Origin: Streptomyces griseoviridis
Lineage (GTDB): Bacteria > Actinomycetota > Actinomycetes > Streptomycetales > Streptomycetaceae
Length of the DNA: 64,000 nt
Reading direction: 5' to 3'
Assembly: GCF_005222485.1 (NCBI RefSeq)
Contig: NZ_CP029078.1
Span: 8,805,501 to 8,869,500 of the forward strand
The notes beneath the pieces are model-generated. The model did no database searches and was not told the DNA's origin. It saw nothing but the letters and a program-made list of their open reading frames with translations. Within the stretch, counting starts at the first letter, position 1. The number at the start of each line of letters is the position of its first letter. Made by a program: the position numbers and the translations under genes. Of the stretch, positions 43,061-52,298 are shown one piece after another.

Positions 43061-43806
43061 GCCCCCGCACCCGCGGGCGCCGGACGACGTACCGCAGACG
43101 CCCGCCCGCCCGACGTCGCGCACCGGCCCGCCGTCACCCCTACGGACGCGTCGGCCGCAGGCAGCGCGCGAACGACCGGCTGGTCGGCGCACTCCTGGCC
43201 GCTGTTCTGGCCGTCGCCGCGGTCCTGGCCGTCGTCAACTGGCTGCTGACGCACTGGTGGGTGCTCGTGGCCCTCGGCATACTCGCGGTGTCGGCAGGCG
43301 CGGCCCTGCTGCACCACAGACGGCAGCAGGCCCGGTGGGAGGCGGTGCGCGTGCGGGGCCTGCGCTACGCGCTGCCGCACCTGGACGGCCTCCACCACGC
43401 CCGGTTCGAGGACGCGGTGCGGGAGTTGATGCGCCGGGACGGCTGCGCGGACGCGGTCAGAGTCGGAGGCGGCGGCGACCTGGGCGCCGACGTCAAGGCC
43501 ACCGACCCGTTCGGGCGGCTCTGGGTGATCCAGTGCAAGCACCGCCGCGACGGCCTGGCCGGCTCCGCCGTCGGCACGCCCGACCTCCAGGTTCTCAACG
43601 GCACGGCCCGGCAGGTCCACGGCGCGGACATCGCGGTGATCGTGACGAACGGCCGGGTCACCGCACCGGCCGTGGCCTTCGCGAAGCAGCAGCGCCTGCA
43701 CGTCGTCGACCGCCACACCCTGGGAACGTGGGCGTCGGGCACACACCCGCTGTGGGAACTGCTGCGATCCGTCCCGCCCCCACGGAGACCGACCGCCCGC
43801 TCCTGA
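43057..43806 (+). CDS. Membrane-anchored Mrr-like restriction endonuclease
   Basis: A 249-residue protein. After an Arg-rich cytoplasmic start come two hydrophobic helices (LVGALLAAVLAVAAVLAVVN and WWVLVALGILAVSAGAALL), then a PD-(D/E)XK nuclease fold of the Mrr type: FEDAVRELMRRDGC, the acidic GGGDLGADVKATD and the Q-C-K core WVIQCKHRR. Mrr-like nucleases cleave modified DNA or act in stress; membrane-anchored forms occur in actinomycetes. ATG 43057 overlaps the small membrane gene. Confidence 0.85.
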   Translation: MSPRTRGRRTTYRRRPPARRRAPARRHPYGRVGRRQRANDRLVGALLAAVLAVAAVLAVVNWLLTHWWVLVALGILAVSAGAALLHHRRQQARWEAVRVRGLRYALPHLDGLHHARFEDAVRELMRRDGCADAVRVGGGGDLGADVKATDPFGRLWVIQCKHRRDGLAGSAVGTPDLQVLNGTARQVHGADIAVIVTNGRVTAPAVAFAKQQRLHVVDRHTLGTWASGTHPLWELLRSVPPPRRPTARS

Positions 43807-43950
43807 ACGGCGAGGACCCGGCGGGACGTTCTCCGGGCGCGGGATGGGTCGGCTTGGGATGCGGCCCGTCGTCGAAGAACACGCTGTGCCCCGGCCCGCC
43901 GGTCGGCCGAAGGCGGCGCCGGCCGTTCCCTGGCCGCCGATATCGCCGTG

Positions 43951-44508
43951 CTACCGGGAGCGCCGGGGTGCGGCGGTGAGGGCCAACAGCGCCCACACCT
44001 GCCGCCCTTCAGAGGTCACTTCCGTGCCGCAACTGTCCGTGCCGAAGTCGCGCAGCGCGGGCAGAACCGTCTCGGCAAGCGGTGCGCCGGGCGCGGCGGC
44101 CTGATGACTGAACCCCAGGATCAGGGCCCTGTCGTCCTGCTCGGACAGGTGCACGCTGACCCGCCGACCGCCGTCCTCGACGACCGTTTCGACCACCAGA
44201 CGCACCACGTCGTCGAGATGCCGCGGTGTCACGAACCCCCAGGCGGCGAGACGGCCCGCGACCTCTCTGGCCGCCTTGGCCGCCACCCAGGGCCGCGCCT
44301 CGAGGGACCAGGAGGCGCCGCGCCGGTTCCTCATGACGGGATGGCCGACGCGTCCGGCGCGCTGCGGTACGGGCAGGCCCGCGAGGAGTTCACTCCGGGG
44401 CGGCTCCGGAGGCGGCGGGCTCGGCGGTTTCTTCGGGGGAGGCGGTGTCCTGGGCGGATAGTCCGGCCGGGGCTTGATCGCCTCGGGCTCGGTGTACGGC
44501 ATCTCCAT
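43951..44508 (-). CDS. Degenerate RsbW-like (HATPase) protein
   Basis: A 185-residue protein. The first ~55 residues are Pro/Lys-rich (PPRTPPPPKKPPSPPPPEPP). The rest resembles the anti-sigma-factor ATPase fold common in Streptomyces (AREVAGRLAAWGFVTPRHLD, then VVRLVVETVVEDGGRRVSVH), but the N-box Asn that holds magnesium is replaced (VVETVVED) and no D-x-G box is seen. It probably does not bind ATP normally. GGAGG lies 6 bases before ATG 44508. Confidence 0.65.
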   Translation of the reverse strand: MEMPYTEPEAIKPRPDYPPRTPPPPKKPPSPPPPEPPRSELLAGLPVPQRAGRVGHPVMRNRRGASWSLEARPWVAAKAAREVAGRLAAWGFVTPRHLDDVVRLVVETVVEDGGRRVSVHLSEQDDRALILGFSHQAAAPGAPLAETVLPALRDFGTDSCGTEVTSEGRQVWALLALTAAPRRSR

Positions 44509-45010
44509 GACGGCCCTCCAGAATCGACTACTCATCGTAGAGGCCCTGTTCACACTCTGATGAGATTCGCCGAGAATGCCGCGATGAAAGCAGCCACGTC
44601 CGGCCTGTCTCGAAAGAGTGAGTCACCCGTGCGCCGTTGACCTGCGTCGACCGGGCCCGTCGCGACGGGCCGGCGGGTGCCGGGGCCGACCGCGACCGTG
44701 CCTCGCCCCGGTCGGCTGACGACGTCCTCGATCGCGGAGGCGACGACATCGGCGCCGGTGTGAGCGGCGCCCCCACGACGCCGCCGCCGACCGCCGGAAC
44801 TCCCGCCCCCGGTCCCTGAACTGCCCTCCCTGCCCCTGAACTCCCCTTCCCCGCCTCTGAACTGGCCTTTTCCGTCCCCGAACCGCGGTCGAAGGCCGTT
44901 GTCAGTGGTCCCGTCTACTGTGAATTCCGAAGATCAGCCGCGTCGCACGCGGGCTCATCACAGGAGTGCCGACGCGCGTCGGCGCGGATCCGAGGAACGG
45001 GGCGAAGGCC
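44509..45010. other. Non-coding interval with short direct repeats
   Basis: No gene is supported. The left 90 bases are lower in G+C and serve as promoter of the RsbW-like gene. At about 44813-44875 a motif C-T-G-A-A-C-T followed by a pyrimidine tract recurs three times at roughly 22-base spacing. The DUF4132 gene promoter must lie to the right; an in-frame GTG at 44966 could extend that gene. Confidence 0.45.
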
Positions 45011-48000
45011 GTGCAGGAGACGGAAGACCAGAGGTACGCGTCGGTGGACGCCGGCCACGCGCCGCGGACGGCGGTCACCGCACACGCCGAGGGCGCACCA
45101 CCCGACGAGGACACCTTCACGCTGCCCGCCGCCTGGCGGCACAGGCTCCGCCCGCGCTGGGGCGGCATCGCCTCCTACGTCCACCACCCGCACGACGCCG
45201 CCCTCGACTCCTGGGAGCGGCGCCTCGCGACGGCGAAGGAGAAACTGGCCGACATACTCGCCGGCCGGGCCACCCCGGACATCGACCCCGAACTGGCAGC
45301 CGCCGCACGCCGCTTCCTGGACGGCACGGCCGACCCGGTCGGCGCCGCGGTGCTGGCCGTCGCCAGCGATCGCGGGAGGCTGATCTACGACGAGGTCGTC
45401 GACGCCTGGCACCTGCGGCACGGGCGGGTCTTCGCGGCCCGCGCCACCGTGGAGCTGTTCGCGATCGACCACGAGGACGACTACGACAGGACCACCCGAC
45501 TCGCCGTCCTGCCCGAAGACGGCCGCTCGCCCCGCCTGTGGCTGCGCCGGGGCGCCGCCGACCGCACACGGGCGCTGCTGTCGACGGCAGGCGAGCCCCA
45601 GTACCGCGAAGTGGTCGCGGCGCTGGCCGCGCACCGAGGCGATGCCCGACGCCGCATCGTGGTGTCGTACCTGGCCCCGGACGAGACCGACTGGGTCGCG
45701 GAGTGCTGCGCGGACCCGGGGGAGAGCGGCCGGGAGGACCGTGTCGTACGGGCCATGCTGTTCGAGTCTCTGAACGACGAGAAGCAGCTGCGCTCACTGC
45801 TGCGCGAGGGCGGGGTGTCCGCCCACGACGGCAGTCTTGAGACCGCGGCCACCGTCGCCGAGGGCGTCGGTCCCGCCGTCGCCGCGCTCATCGCGCTGAT
45901 CTGGCGACACCGCACCCCGACGGGCGGCGCGTCGGCGGAGGAACTGGCGAGCGTCCTGGTCGAACTGCCGACGGACGAGGCGTTCGAGCTGCTGATGGCG
46001 CACGCCGACGACAAGGAGGCCCGCCCGGCGCTGCTGGAGGCGGCCCGCCGGTACCCGGTACGCGCGGCACGCCTGCTCGCGGGCCGGGCGGCGCCCGCGC
46101 AGGGCCGCAACTCCTTCCTGCTCGACCAGTTGCTGACCGCGCATGTCGCCACGCACGGCGAGCTGCTGGAGCCGCGCCTCGCCCAGCTCCCGCCAGGACC
46201 CGCGGCCCGGATAAGGCGGTTGCTGCATCCCACCGTCCCCGACGCGCCCGCCGACACGCTGCCCGCCCTCCTGGTGAGCCCGCCATGGACCAGCGGGCGG
46301 ACCTCCCCTGAACCGAGAACCGTCAAGGGACTCGTCGCCGACGAGGAGATCCGGATGCGGTGGCGTCCGGATGAGCGCGAGGCGTGGGCCGCCGTCGAGG
46401 AGCCCGAACGGCGGGCGCGACGCGGGCAGCAGGAGCCGTTCCCCGACGCCCGAACCGTCGAGGAGCGGTTCGGGCACCTCGACAACTACCGCCTGGCGGC
46501 CCTGTTCGCCGACGGCCCCGACACCTACCGTCCGCTGCTGGCCCGGTGGACTCCCGACAACATGTGGACCCTCGTGGACGAGCTGAAGCCGGTGGCCGCC
46601 CGCTGGGAGGAGGACGCGCTGCCCCCGCTGCTGCACGCGGCGGTCCAGCAGCCCACGGCCGGCGAACTGCTCCTGCCCTACCGGCAGGTAGCGGTCGCGC
46701 GGCTGATGGCCGACTGGCACGTCCGGTTGAAGTCCACGAGGGCCACCACCCGCGCCTGGTTCGCCCGGCACGGCACCGACGCCGCCTCGCTCCTGGTGCC
46801 GGACGCGGCCGGCCCGGCGGGCCCCGCCCGCCACAACGCCGAGCACGCGCTGCGGTCACTGGCCGCCACCCACGGCAAGGACGCCGTCCTCGACGCGGCC
46901 GCCGCGCACGGACCGGAGGCGGTCGACGTCATCCGGGACCTGCTGTCGGCCGACCGTCTCGAACTCGCCCTGCCGTCACGGATACCGGCCCCCGCCGCCT
47001 GGGCGGCCCCCCGGCTGCTGCCGCGCGTGCTGCTGCGCGAGGGCACCTCGGCACTCCCGGACGACTCCGTACGGCATCTCCTCACCATGCTGGCGATCTC
47101 CAAGCCGGGCGCGGTCTACACGGGCGTGCAGACGGTGCAGGAGACCACCGATCCCGCATCGCTGGCCTCCTTCGCCTGGGCCCTGTTCGAGCAGTGGCGG
47201 GTGTCCGGGATGCCCGCCAAGGAGAGCTGGGCGCTGCACGCCCTGGGATGGCTCGGCGACGACGACACCGCGCGCCGACTGGCACCGATCGTCCGGCTCT
47301 GGCCCGGCGAGGGATTGCACCAGCGGGCCGTGGAAGGGCTTGACGTCCTCGCGGCCATCGGCAGCGACGTGGCGCTGACGCACTTGCACGGGGTGTCCCA
47401 GCGGGTGAAGTTCAAGGCACTCAGGACACGCGCCCAGGAGAGGATCGAACAGGTGGCGGCCGACCGGGGCCTTCCCCCCGAGGAACTGGCCGACCTGCTG
47501 GTGCCCGACCTCGGCCTGGACGCGGACTGCTCGACGGTCGTGGACTACGGACCCCGACGCTTCACCGTGGGCTTCGACGACCAGCTACGGCCGTACGTCC
47601 TCGACCAGAACGGCAAGCGCCGCAAGGACCTGCCCAAGCCGGACGCCCGCGACGACGACGAACTGGCCTCGACGGAACGCAAGCGGTTCACGGCCCTGAA
47701 GAAGGACGTGCGGACGGTGGCCGCCGACCAGGTGCGCCGCCTGGAGAGCGCGATGGTGACGGGCCGCGCCTGGACGACCGACGCCTTCCGCGAACGGTTC
47801 GTCTCCCACCCCCTGCTGTCGCGGCTGACGCGGCGCCTGGTCTGGCTGTGCGTCCCGGCAGACCCTGCGGAGAGAGCGCCGCACGAGCCAGTGGCCACCA
47901 CGGGCGCGGGCGTGGCCACGGCCATGGCTGCGGTTGCCGACGCCGCTGCGGTGACACCGTTCCGGGTGCGGAAGGACCGCACGTTCACCGACGTCCACGA

Positions 48001-48538
48001 CCAGGAGTTCACCCTCCCGGAGGACGCCACGGTACGGCTGGCGCATCCGCTCCACCTCGGTGAGCACGTGACGGACTGGCAGAACCTGCTGGCCGCCGAA
48101 GCGATCACACAGCCCTTCCCGCAACTCGCGCGCGCCGTGCACCGGCTCACGGACGACGAGGCGGCCGGCGACCGGCTGGAGCGCTTCGAGAACCTCACCG
48201 TGCCGACCACCGCACTGCTCGGCCTGGAACGACGCGGCTGGGAGCGCGACGAGCCGATGTTCGGGGGTCTGCAGTGCCAGCTGGCCAAGCGGGTCGCGAA
48301 GAACCGCTGGATCGTCGTCAGCCCGTCGGAGGGGTTCACGATCGGCGCCGTCGACGTCACTGGAGACCAGTCACTTGAGTACGTGGGCCTGTCCGACCAG
48401 CCCAGCGCATGGAGCCCACGGGGAGAGCCGGCCCACCTCACCTTCGCCGAACTCGACCAAGTGACGGCATCCGAACTGCTCGCCGACCTCACGGAGCTGA
48501 CGGCGACACACACCACGCGTGAGGAGGGGACCAACTGA
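45011..48538 (+). CDS. DUF4132-domain protein
   Basis: A large cytoplasmic protein of about 1175 residues. No signal peptide or membrane segment is seen. The N-terminal and middle parts are Ala/Leu-rich helices that look like HEAT-type repeats (SWALHALGWLGDDDTARRLA). The C-terminal part has RKDLPKPDARDDDELASTER, RRLESAMVTGRAWTTDAFRE and HPLLSRLTRRLVWLCV, the DUF4132 signature also known from MolR-like proteins. Function is unknown for the family. GTG 45011 is chosen; GTG 44966 would add 15 residues. It stands alone, convergent with the methyltransferase. Confidence 0.8.
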   Translation: MQETEDQRYASVDAGHAPRTAVTAHAEGAPPDEDTFTLPAAWRHRLRPRWGGIASYVHHPHDAALDSWERRLATAKEKLADILAGRATPDIDPELAAAARRFLDGTADPVGAAVLAVASDRGRLIYDEVVDAWHLRHGRVFAARATVELFAIDHEDDYDRTTRLAVLPEDGRSPRLWLRRGAADRTRALLSTAGEPQYREVVAALAAHRGDARRRIVVSYLAPDETDWVAECCADPGESGREDRVVRAMLFESLNDEKQLRSLLREGGVSAHDGSLETAATVAEGVGPAVAALIALIWRHRTPTGGASAEELASVLVELPTDEAFELLMAHADDKEARPALLEAARRYPVRAARLLAGRAAPAQGRNSFLLDQLLTAHVATHGELLEPRLAQLPPGPAARIRRLLHPTVPDAPADTLPALLVSPPWTSGRTSPEPRTVKGLVADEEIRMRWRPDEREAWAAVEEPERRARRGQQEPFPDARTVEERFGHLDNYRLAALFADGPDTYRPLLARWTPDNMWTLVDELKPVAARWEEDALPPLLHAAVQQPTAGELLLPYRQVAVARLMADWHVRLKSTRATTRAWFARHGTDAASLLVPDAAGPAGPARHNAEHALRSLAATHGKDAVLDAAAAHGPEAVDVIRDLLSADRLELALPSRIPAPAAWAAPRLLPRVLLREGTSALPDDSVRHLLTMLAISKPGAVYTGVQTVQETTDPASLASFAWALFEQWRVSGMPAKESWALHALGWLGDDDTARRLAPIVRLWPGEGLHQRAVEGLDVLAAIGSDVALTHLHGVSQRVKFKALRTRAQERIEQVAADRGLPPEELADLLVPDLGLDADCSTVVDYGPRRFTVGFDDQLRPYVLDQNGKRRKDLPKPDARDDDELASTERKRFTALKKDVRTVAADQVRRLESAMVTGRAWTTDAFRERFVSHPLLSRLTRRLVWLCVPADPAERAPHEPVATTGAGVATAMAAVADAAAVTPFRVRKDRTFTDVHDQEFTLPEDATVRLAHPLHLGEHVTDWQNLLAAEAITQPFPQLARAVHRLTDDEAAGDRLERFENLTVPTTALLGLERRGWERDEPMFGGLQCQLAKRVAKNRWIVVSPSEGFTIGAVDVTGDQSLEYVGLSDQPSAWSPRGEPAHLTFAELDQVTASELLADLTELTATHTTREEGTN

Positions 48539-48549
48539 GGGAGGAGGGC

Positions 48550-48576
48550 CGGGGGGCCACGACGCTCCGCCCCCCG
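48550..48576. terminator. GC hairpin between convergent genes
   Basis: Perfect 8-bp arms CGGGGGGC and GCCCCCCG enclose 11 bases, 12 bases after the DUF4132 stop and 29 bases before the stop of the convergent methyltransferase. Its location fits a shared transcription terminator. Confidence 0.5.
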
Positions 48577-48604
48577 CACCCGAGACCCAGCCCCCAACCC
48601 GCTC

Positions 48605-49375
48605 TCAACGGGAGCAGACCACCGTGACGAGGGTGAAAGAGGCGAAGAAGGGTCCGTCGGAGAGGGCGGCGAACCATCGGCGACCGCGCGTCGCGTCGAT
48701 GTGACCGTCCCTTATGGCGCGCTCCATGTTGCGGCAGAGTCCGAGCGTGTGATCGGCGTCGTGGAAGTCGAGGAAGACCGGGGTCGTGGCCCGCACCGTC
48801 TCGACGACGAAGCCGGTCTGCCGCGCGAGCCGGGCGAGGCCGCGCCCGATGGTGGCGTGCCGGACGACCTCGGAGGTGGTGTAGCGGGTGAACGCGCGGC
48901 TCGTGTCGAGATCCGAGGCGTCGACCACGAGGGTGTCCCAGTCCGGCTCGGCCAGGGCGATCCGGGCGCCTGGCCGGGTGACCGCGCGGAGCTGCTCCAG
49001 CACCTTGGGCGGATCGGCGACATGCATGAGGACCCGGTCGACCTTGGCCCGGTCCACGGTGCCGGGCCGGACCGGGAGGGCATGGGCGTCCGCCGCGCTG
49101 ATCCGCACGGTCGGCAGACCGCTGGTGCGACGGCGCGCCTCGGCGAGCATCGCCGGGTCACGATCGACGCCGATCACCGTGCCGTTCACCCCGACCCGTT
49201 CGGCGAGCGAGGGAAGATCGGTGCCTGGCCCGCACCCCACATCCAGCGCGGTCTGACCGGGACGGACGTCCAACAGCTCCAGCAGCTCCCGCTTGTACCC
49301 CCGGCCGGCGCCGGCCGCGGCTCGCAGCATGTAGGTGGCCTGATCAGGTCGCGGTGCGCCGAGAGTCGTTGACAT
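48605..49375 (-). CDS. Class I SAM-dependent methyltransferase
   Basis: A 256-residue Rossmann-fold methyltransferase. Motif I is ALDVGCGPGTDLPSLAE, followed by the acidic end of strand 2 (VIGVDRDPAML), motif II ADAHALPVRPGTVDRAK and VLEQLRAVTRPGARIALAEP. The layout is of small-molecule methyltransferases of the UbiE/MenG-like group. ATG 49375. No neighbouring gene suggests a substrate. Confidence 0.9.
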   Translation of the reverse strand: MSTTLGAPRPDQATYMLRAAAGAGRGYKRELLELLDVRPGQTALDVGCGPGTDLPSLAERVGVNGTVIGVDRDPAMLAEARRRTSGLPTVRISAADAHALPVRPGTVDRAKVDRVLMHVADPPKVLEQLRAVTRPGARIALAEPDWDTLVVDASDLDTSRAFTRYTTSEVVRHATIGRGLARLARQTGFVVETVRATTPVFLDFHDADHTLGLCRNMERAIRDGHIDATRGRRWFAALSDGPFFASFTLVTVVCSR

Positions 49376-49594
49376 CGGGGAAGTGAAACACGCCCCGGGC
49401 GCTGTGGGCAGCGCGATTCAAGGACGGCTTCCCGCGCACCTGTTGGGGGTGCCCCGCGCCATGATGCGGACTCCCAACGCCCCATGGGCCGCACGGCTTT
49501 CGGCGGACGGCTCGCGGCCCGGGGCGTGGTCCCATCGAGCGAGCCCAGGGCCGGGAGGCGCGGGGTGTGCGTCGTTCGGGGAACCGATGACTCC

Positions 49595-50089
49595 ATGAGT
49601 AGTCATCGTGATGAACCGGACAGCGCGCATCGACGTCCGCCGGGTGTCTCGGACGCGGTCGTGGAGGCACTGGGCGCGCTGTCGAAGGCGCTGGAGACGA
49701 CCGAACGCGCCCGCGGCCACCTGTACTCCTTCCACCAGCTGACCGGCGGCGCCGACCTCGAGCTTGACCTCGCCGTGGGACTGCTGCGCGAGGCCGGTCA
49801 CCCCGAGTGGGCGGAGCGGGTGCGCGGGGAGATCCTGGGCCGCAACGTCATTCCCGGGCGCTGGACCTTCCAGATCGTCGAGGAGTACAACGCCACCTAC
49901 TACGAGCCGTTCAAGGACATCGAGGACCGGGTCCGCCGCGAACTGGCCGAGGGCCGCGACCATCTGTACGAAGCGGAGCTGAAAGAGCGGCGCCGCACGG
50001 ACGGCCACCCAGACCACACCGCCAGGCCCGGCGCCGTCCCCGGGACAGCGGCCGAAGGCGGCGCGGACGGTCGCCCCGAGCGCGCCTGA
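49595..50089 (+). CDS. Hypothetical protein
   Basis: A 164-residue soluble protein I cannot assign. The centre is helical and charged (VVEALGALSKALETTERARG, RVRGEILGRNVIPGRWTFQI, FKDIEDRVRRELAEGRDHLY), with no cofactor motif, signal or membrane segment; the last ~40 residues are Pro/Gly/Ala-rich and disordered. ATG 49595. Codon bias is consistent with a real gene. It is not closely linked to its neighbours. Confidence 0.7.
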   Translation: MSSHRDEPDSAHRRPPGVSDAVVEALGALSKALETTERARGHLYSFHQLTGGADLELDLAVGLLREAGHPEWAERVRGEILGRNVIPGRWTFQIVEEYNATYYEPFKDIEDRVRRELAEGRDHLYEAELKERRRTDGHPDHTARPGAVPGTAAEGGADGRPERA

Positions 50090-50191
50090 CCCCCGTCGCC
50101 ACCAGGGGTGACCCGCGTCGTCGTCGAGCGGGCGTCGCAGTGGCTCCTCGGAGACTGCGCCCGGCCAAGGGGGCGGGACACCTGAGAATCG

Positions 50192-51169
50192 TCAGAGCAC
50201 GTCGTCCTCGGGGAACTCCGGCGGATAGTTCTCGGTGGAGTCCGCGGACCGTCCGACGGCGCTCCACTTCTCGTCCTGGGCCAGCAGTCGCCGGTCCAGT
50301 GCGATGGACCCCTCCGACGCCGTCACGCCGAGCGCGAGGTTGGTCGGGATGTCGTGGCGCTTCGCGATCCGGACCAGGATCTCCGCCGCGCGTACCGGGT
50401 CGCCCGCCGGGCCTTCGGTGCTCTGCCGGATCCGTCGGTTGATCGCGCCGACGGTGCCCTCGTACGCCTCGGGTACCTCGTGCACGGTCATCGAGGAGCC
50501 GGCCCAATCGGTGCGGAACCCGCTCGGTTCGACGACCAGGACCTTGACCCCGAACGGCGCGGTCTCCGCGCGCAGCACCCGGCTGAAGCCGTCGATCGCG
50601 AACTTCGCCGCCTGGTACGAGGCGATGCCCGGGGAGCCACCGACGCGACCGCCCATGGAGGAGAACTGGACGACCAGGCCGCCGCCCTGCTCGCGCAGCA
50701 GGGGGATCGCCGCCTTGGTGACGTTGTAGACGCCCCAGAAGTTCGTCTCGAACTGGGCGCGGAAGTCGTCCTCGGCGGTGGTCTCGATGGGGGAGACGTT
50801 GGCGTACCCGGCGTTGTTGACCAGCACGTCGATCCGTCCGAAGCGTTTCCGGGCCTCCTCCAGCGCCGCCCTCGCGGCCCCGGGGTCGGTCACGTCGAGC
50901 GCGATCGGGGCGATCCGGTCGCCGAACTCGGCCACCAGGTCGTCGAGTTGCTCGGGTCGTCGGGCCGTCGCCGCCACGGTGTCGCCCGCGTCGAGCGCGG
51001 CGCGGACCAGGGCGCGGCCGAAGCCGCGGGAGGAGCCCGTGACGAACCAGGTCTGCCGTGCGGTGCCGGCCGTGTCCCCCGTCGCTCCGCTCGGTGCGTC
51101 TTCCGGCGTGCCGTTCGGCGTGCCTTGCGTCGTGTCTTCTGTCGTGTCTTCGGGCGTGTTCTTCGTCAT
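50192..51169 (-). CDS. Short-chain dehydrogenase/reductase
   Basis: A 325-residue SDR. The NAD(P) motif is TGSSRGFGRALV, with NNAG later, catalytic Ser in VVQFSSMGG and Y-x-x-x-K in SYQAAKFAIDG. The first ~38 residues are an unusual Thr/Pro/Glu-rich extension made of near repeats (T-P-E-D, T-T-Q-G, T-P-N-G), likely slippage-derived. Divergent from a TetR gene, with two tandem operators in the 58-base gap, so it is the likely regulated target. Substrate unknown. Confidence 0.9.
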   Translation of the reverse strand: MTKNTPEDTTEDTTQGTPNGTPEDAPSGATGDTAGTARQTWFVTGSSRGFGRALVRAALDAGDTVAATARRPEQLDDLVAEFGDRIAPIALDVTDPGAARAALEEARKRFGRIDVLVNNAGYANVSPIETTAEDDFRAQFETNFWGVYNVTKAAIPLLREQGGGLVVQFSSMGGRVGGSPGIASYQAAKFAIDGFSRVLRAETAPFGVKVLVVEPSGFRTDWAGSSMTVHEVPEAYEGTVGAINRRIRQSTEGPAGDPVRAAEILVRIAKRHDIPTNLALGVTASEGSIALDRRLLAQDEKWSAVGRSADSTENYPPEFPEDDVL

Positions 51170-51174
51170 GCTTT

Positions 51175-51218
51175 TAGTGCAACACGGTTGCGGTAATAGT
51201 GCAACTTGGTTGCGCTAA
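51175..51218. promoter_or_regulatory. Tandem TetR operators, two adjacent 22-bp copies
   Basis: Two directly adjacent 22-base units (51175-51196 and 51197-51218), each of form TAGT-GCAAC-N3-GTTGC-G-N-TAA, i.e. a near-palindrome with perfect 5-bp arms at 51179-51191 and 51201-51213. They fill the gap between the divergent SDR and TetR starts, so bound repressor would block both. Confidence 0.85.
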
Positions 51219-51227
51219 CATGGGGCC

Positions 51228-51896
51228 GTGGACACAACGGACTTCCAGCGCGCCCGGTCCCCGCAGGCCAAGCAGCGGCGGGAGGCCGCCATCCTGGACG
51301 CCGCGCGGGCTCTGGGCGCCGAGCGCGGCATCCGGCAGGTCACGCTGACCGACATCGCCGCGACCGTCGGCATGCACAAGTCCGCGCTGCTGCGGTACTT
51401 CGAGACGCGGGAGGAGATCTTCCTGCGCCTGACCGCGGCCGACTGGCAGGAGTGGGCGCCGGTCCTGTGCGCCGAGATCGGTCAGGTCCCCGAGGGCGAC
51501 GCGGCAGGCGTGGCCGCGGCCTTCGCCCGCACCCTCGCGGCCCGCGGCATGTTCTGCGACCTGCTCGCCCAGGCGCCGATGAACCTCGAACGCAACGTCT
51601 CGGTCGAGGCGGTGCGCGCGTTCAAGCTGGTGACCCTGACCGCGGTCGACGCGATCGTCACCGCCGTCCGCACCCGGCTGCCGGAGCTGACCGAGGCCGA
51701 CGGGGTGGACCTGATGGCCGCCGCGACCTCGATGGCAGGCTCGTTCTGGAACATCGCGACCCCCGGCCCGGAGATCGCGGCGCTGTACCGCGCCGATCCG
51801 CGCCTGGCGCACGCGATCGTGGACGTCGAGCCACGGCTGGCGCGCATCCTGGCGGCGATGCTGGAGGGGGTCGTCGCGCGGCGACGGGCGCGGTAG
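51228..51896 (+). CDS. TetR-family transcriptional regulator
   Basis: A 222-residue regulator with the helix-turn-helix REAAILDAARALGAERGIRQ followed by LTDIAATVGMHKSALLRYFE; the ligand domain includes FLRLTAADWQEWAPVL. GTG 51228 lies 10 bases after the second 22-bp operator copy. It most likely represses itself and the divergent SDR gene. Confidence 0.92.
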   Translation: MDTTDFQRARSPQAKQRREAAILDAARALGAERGIRQVTLTDIAATVGMHKSALLRYFETREEIFLRLTAADWQEWAPVLCAEIGQVPEGDAAGVAAAFARTLAARGMFCDLLAQAPMNLERNVSVEAVRAFKLVTLTAVDAIVTAVRTRLPELTEADGVDLMAAATSMAGSFWNIATPGPEIAALYRADPRLAHAIVDVEPRLARILAAMLEGVVARRRAR

Positions 51897-52298
51897 CGGG
51901 TGGTGGAGCGGCCGGCCCCTCCCTGAGCGGCCGGCCCCTCCCTGGCGTGCGGCCTCTCCCCGGGCGCGGCCTCTCCCCGGCGCGCGGCCCCTCTCCAGGC
52001 GTGCGGCCCCCCAGGTGCCCGACGCCCCGCCCTCGCCTCCCGCCCTCGCCCCGCCCCTCACCCGACCCCGTCCCGCCCCCTGCACTCTGCGCTGGGGCGT
52101 GCGCCCCGCACGCTGTAACGTCGACATAGGGACATGAAAGGCGGCGCATCGCCCCCGGCACGCGCGTGTGCCCAGGTGCGCGTGCGGGTCCAGGCGCGGG
52201 GCTGTGCCCAGTCGCGCTCGCGTACGCCGGCGTGCGGCTGTGCCCAGGCACGCCACTGTGCCTCACGCGCCGCTCGCAACCGAGCCACGGCGGCCAGG
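51897..52298. other. Low-complexity interval between TetR and LAL regulator genes
   Basis: Non-coding as judged here. The first ~120 bases are repeated CCCCTCCC/GGCCGGCCCCTCC-type tracts following the TetR stop. At about 52140-52270 a reading frame continuous with the LAL gene runs through CGCG/GTGCCC-rich near repeats and encodes an improbable Cys/Arg-rich sequence; an ATG at 52134 would include it. Confidence 0.5.
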
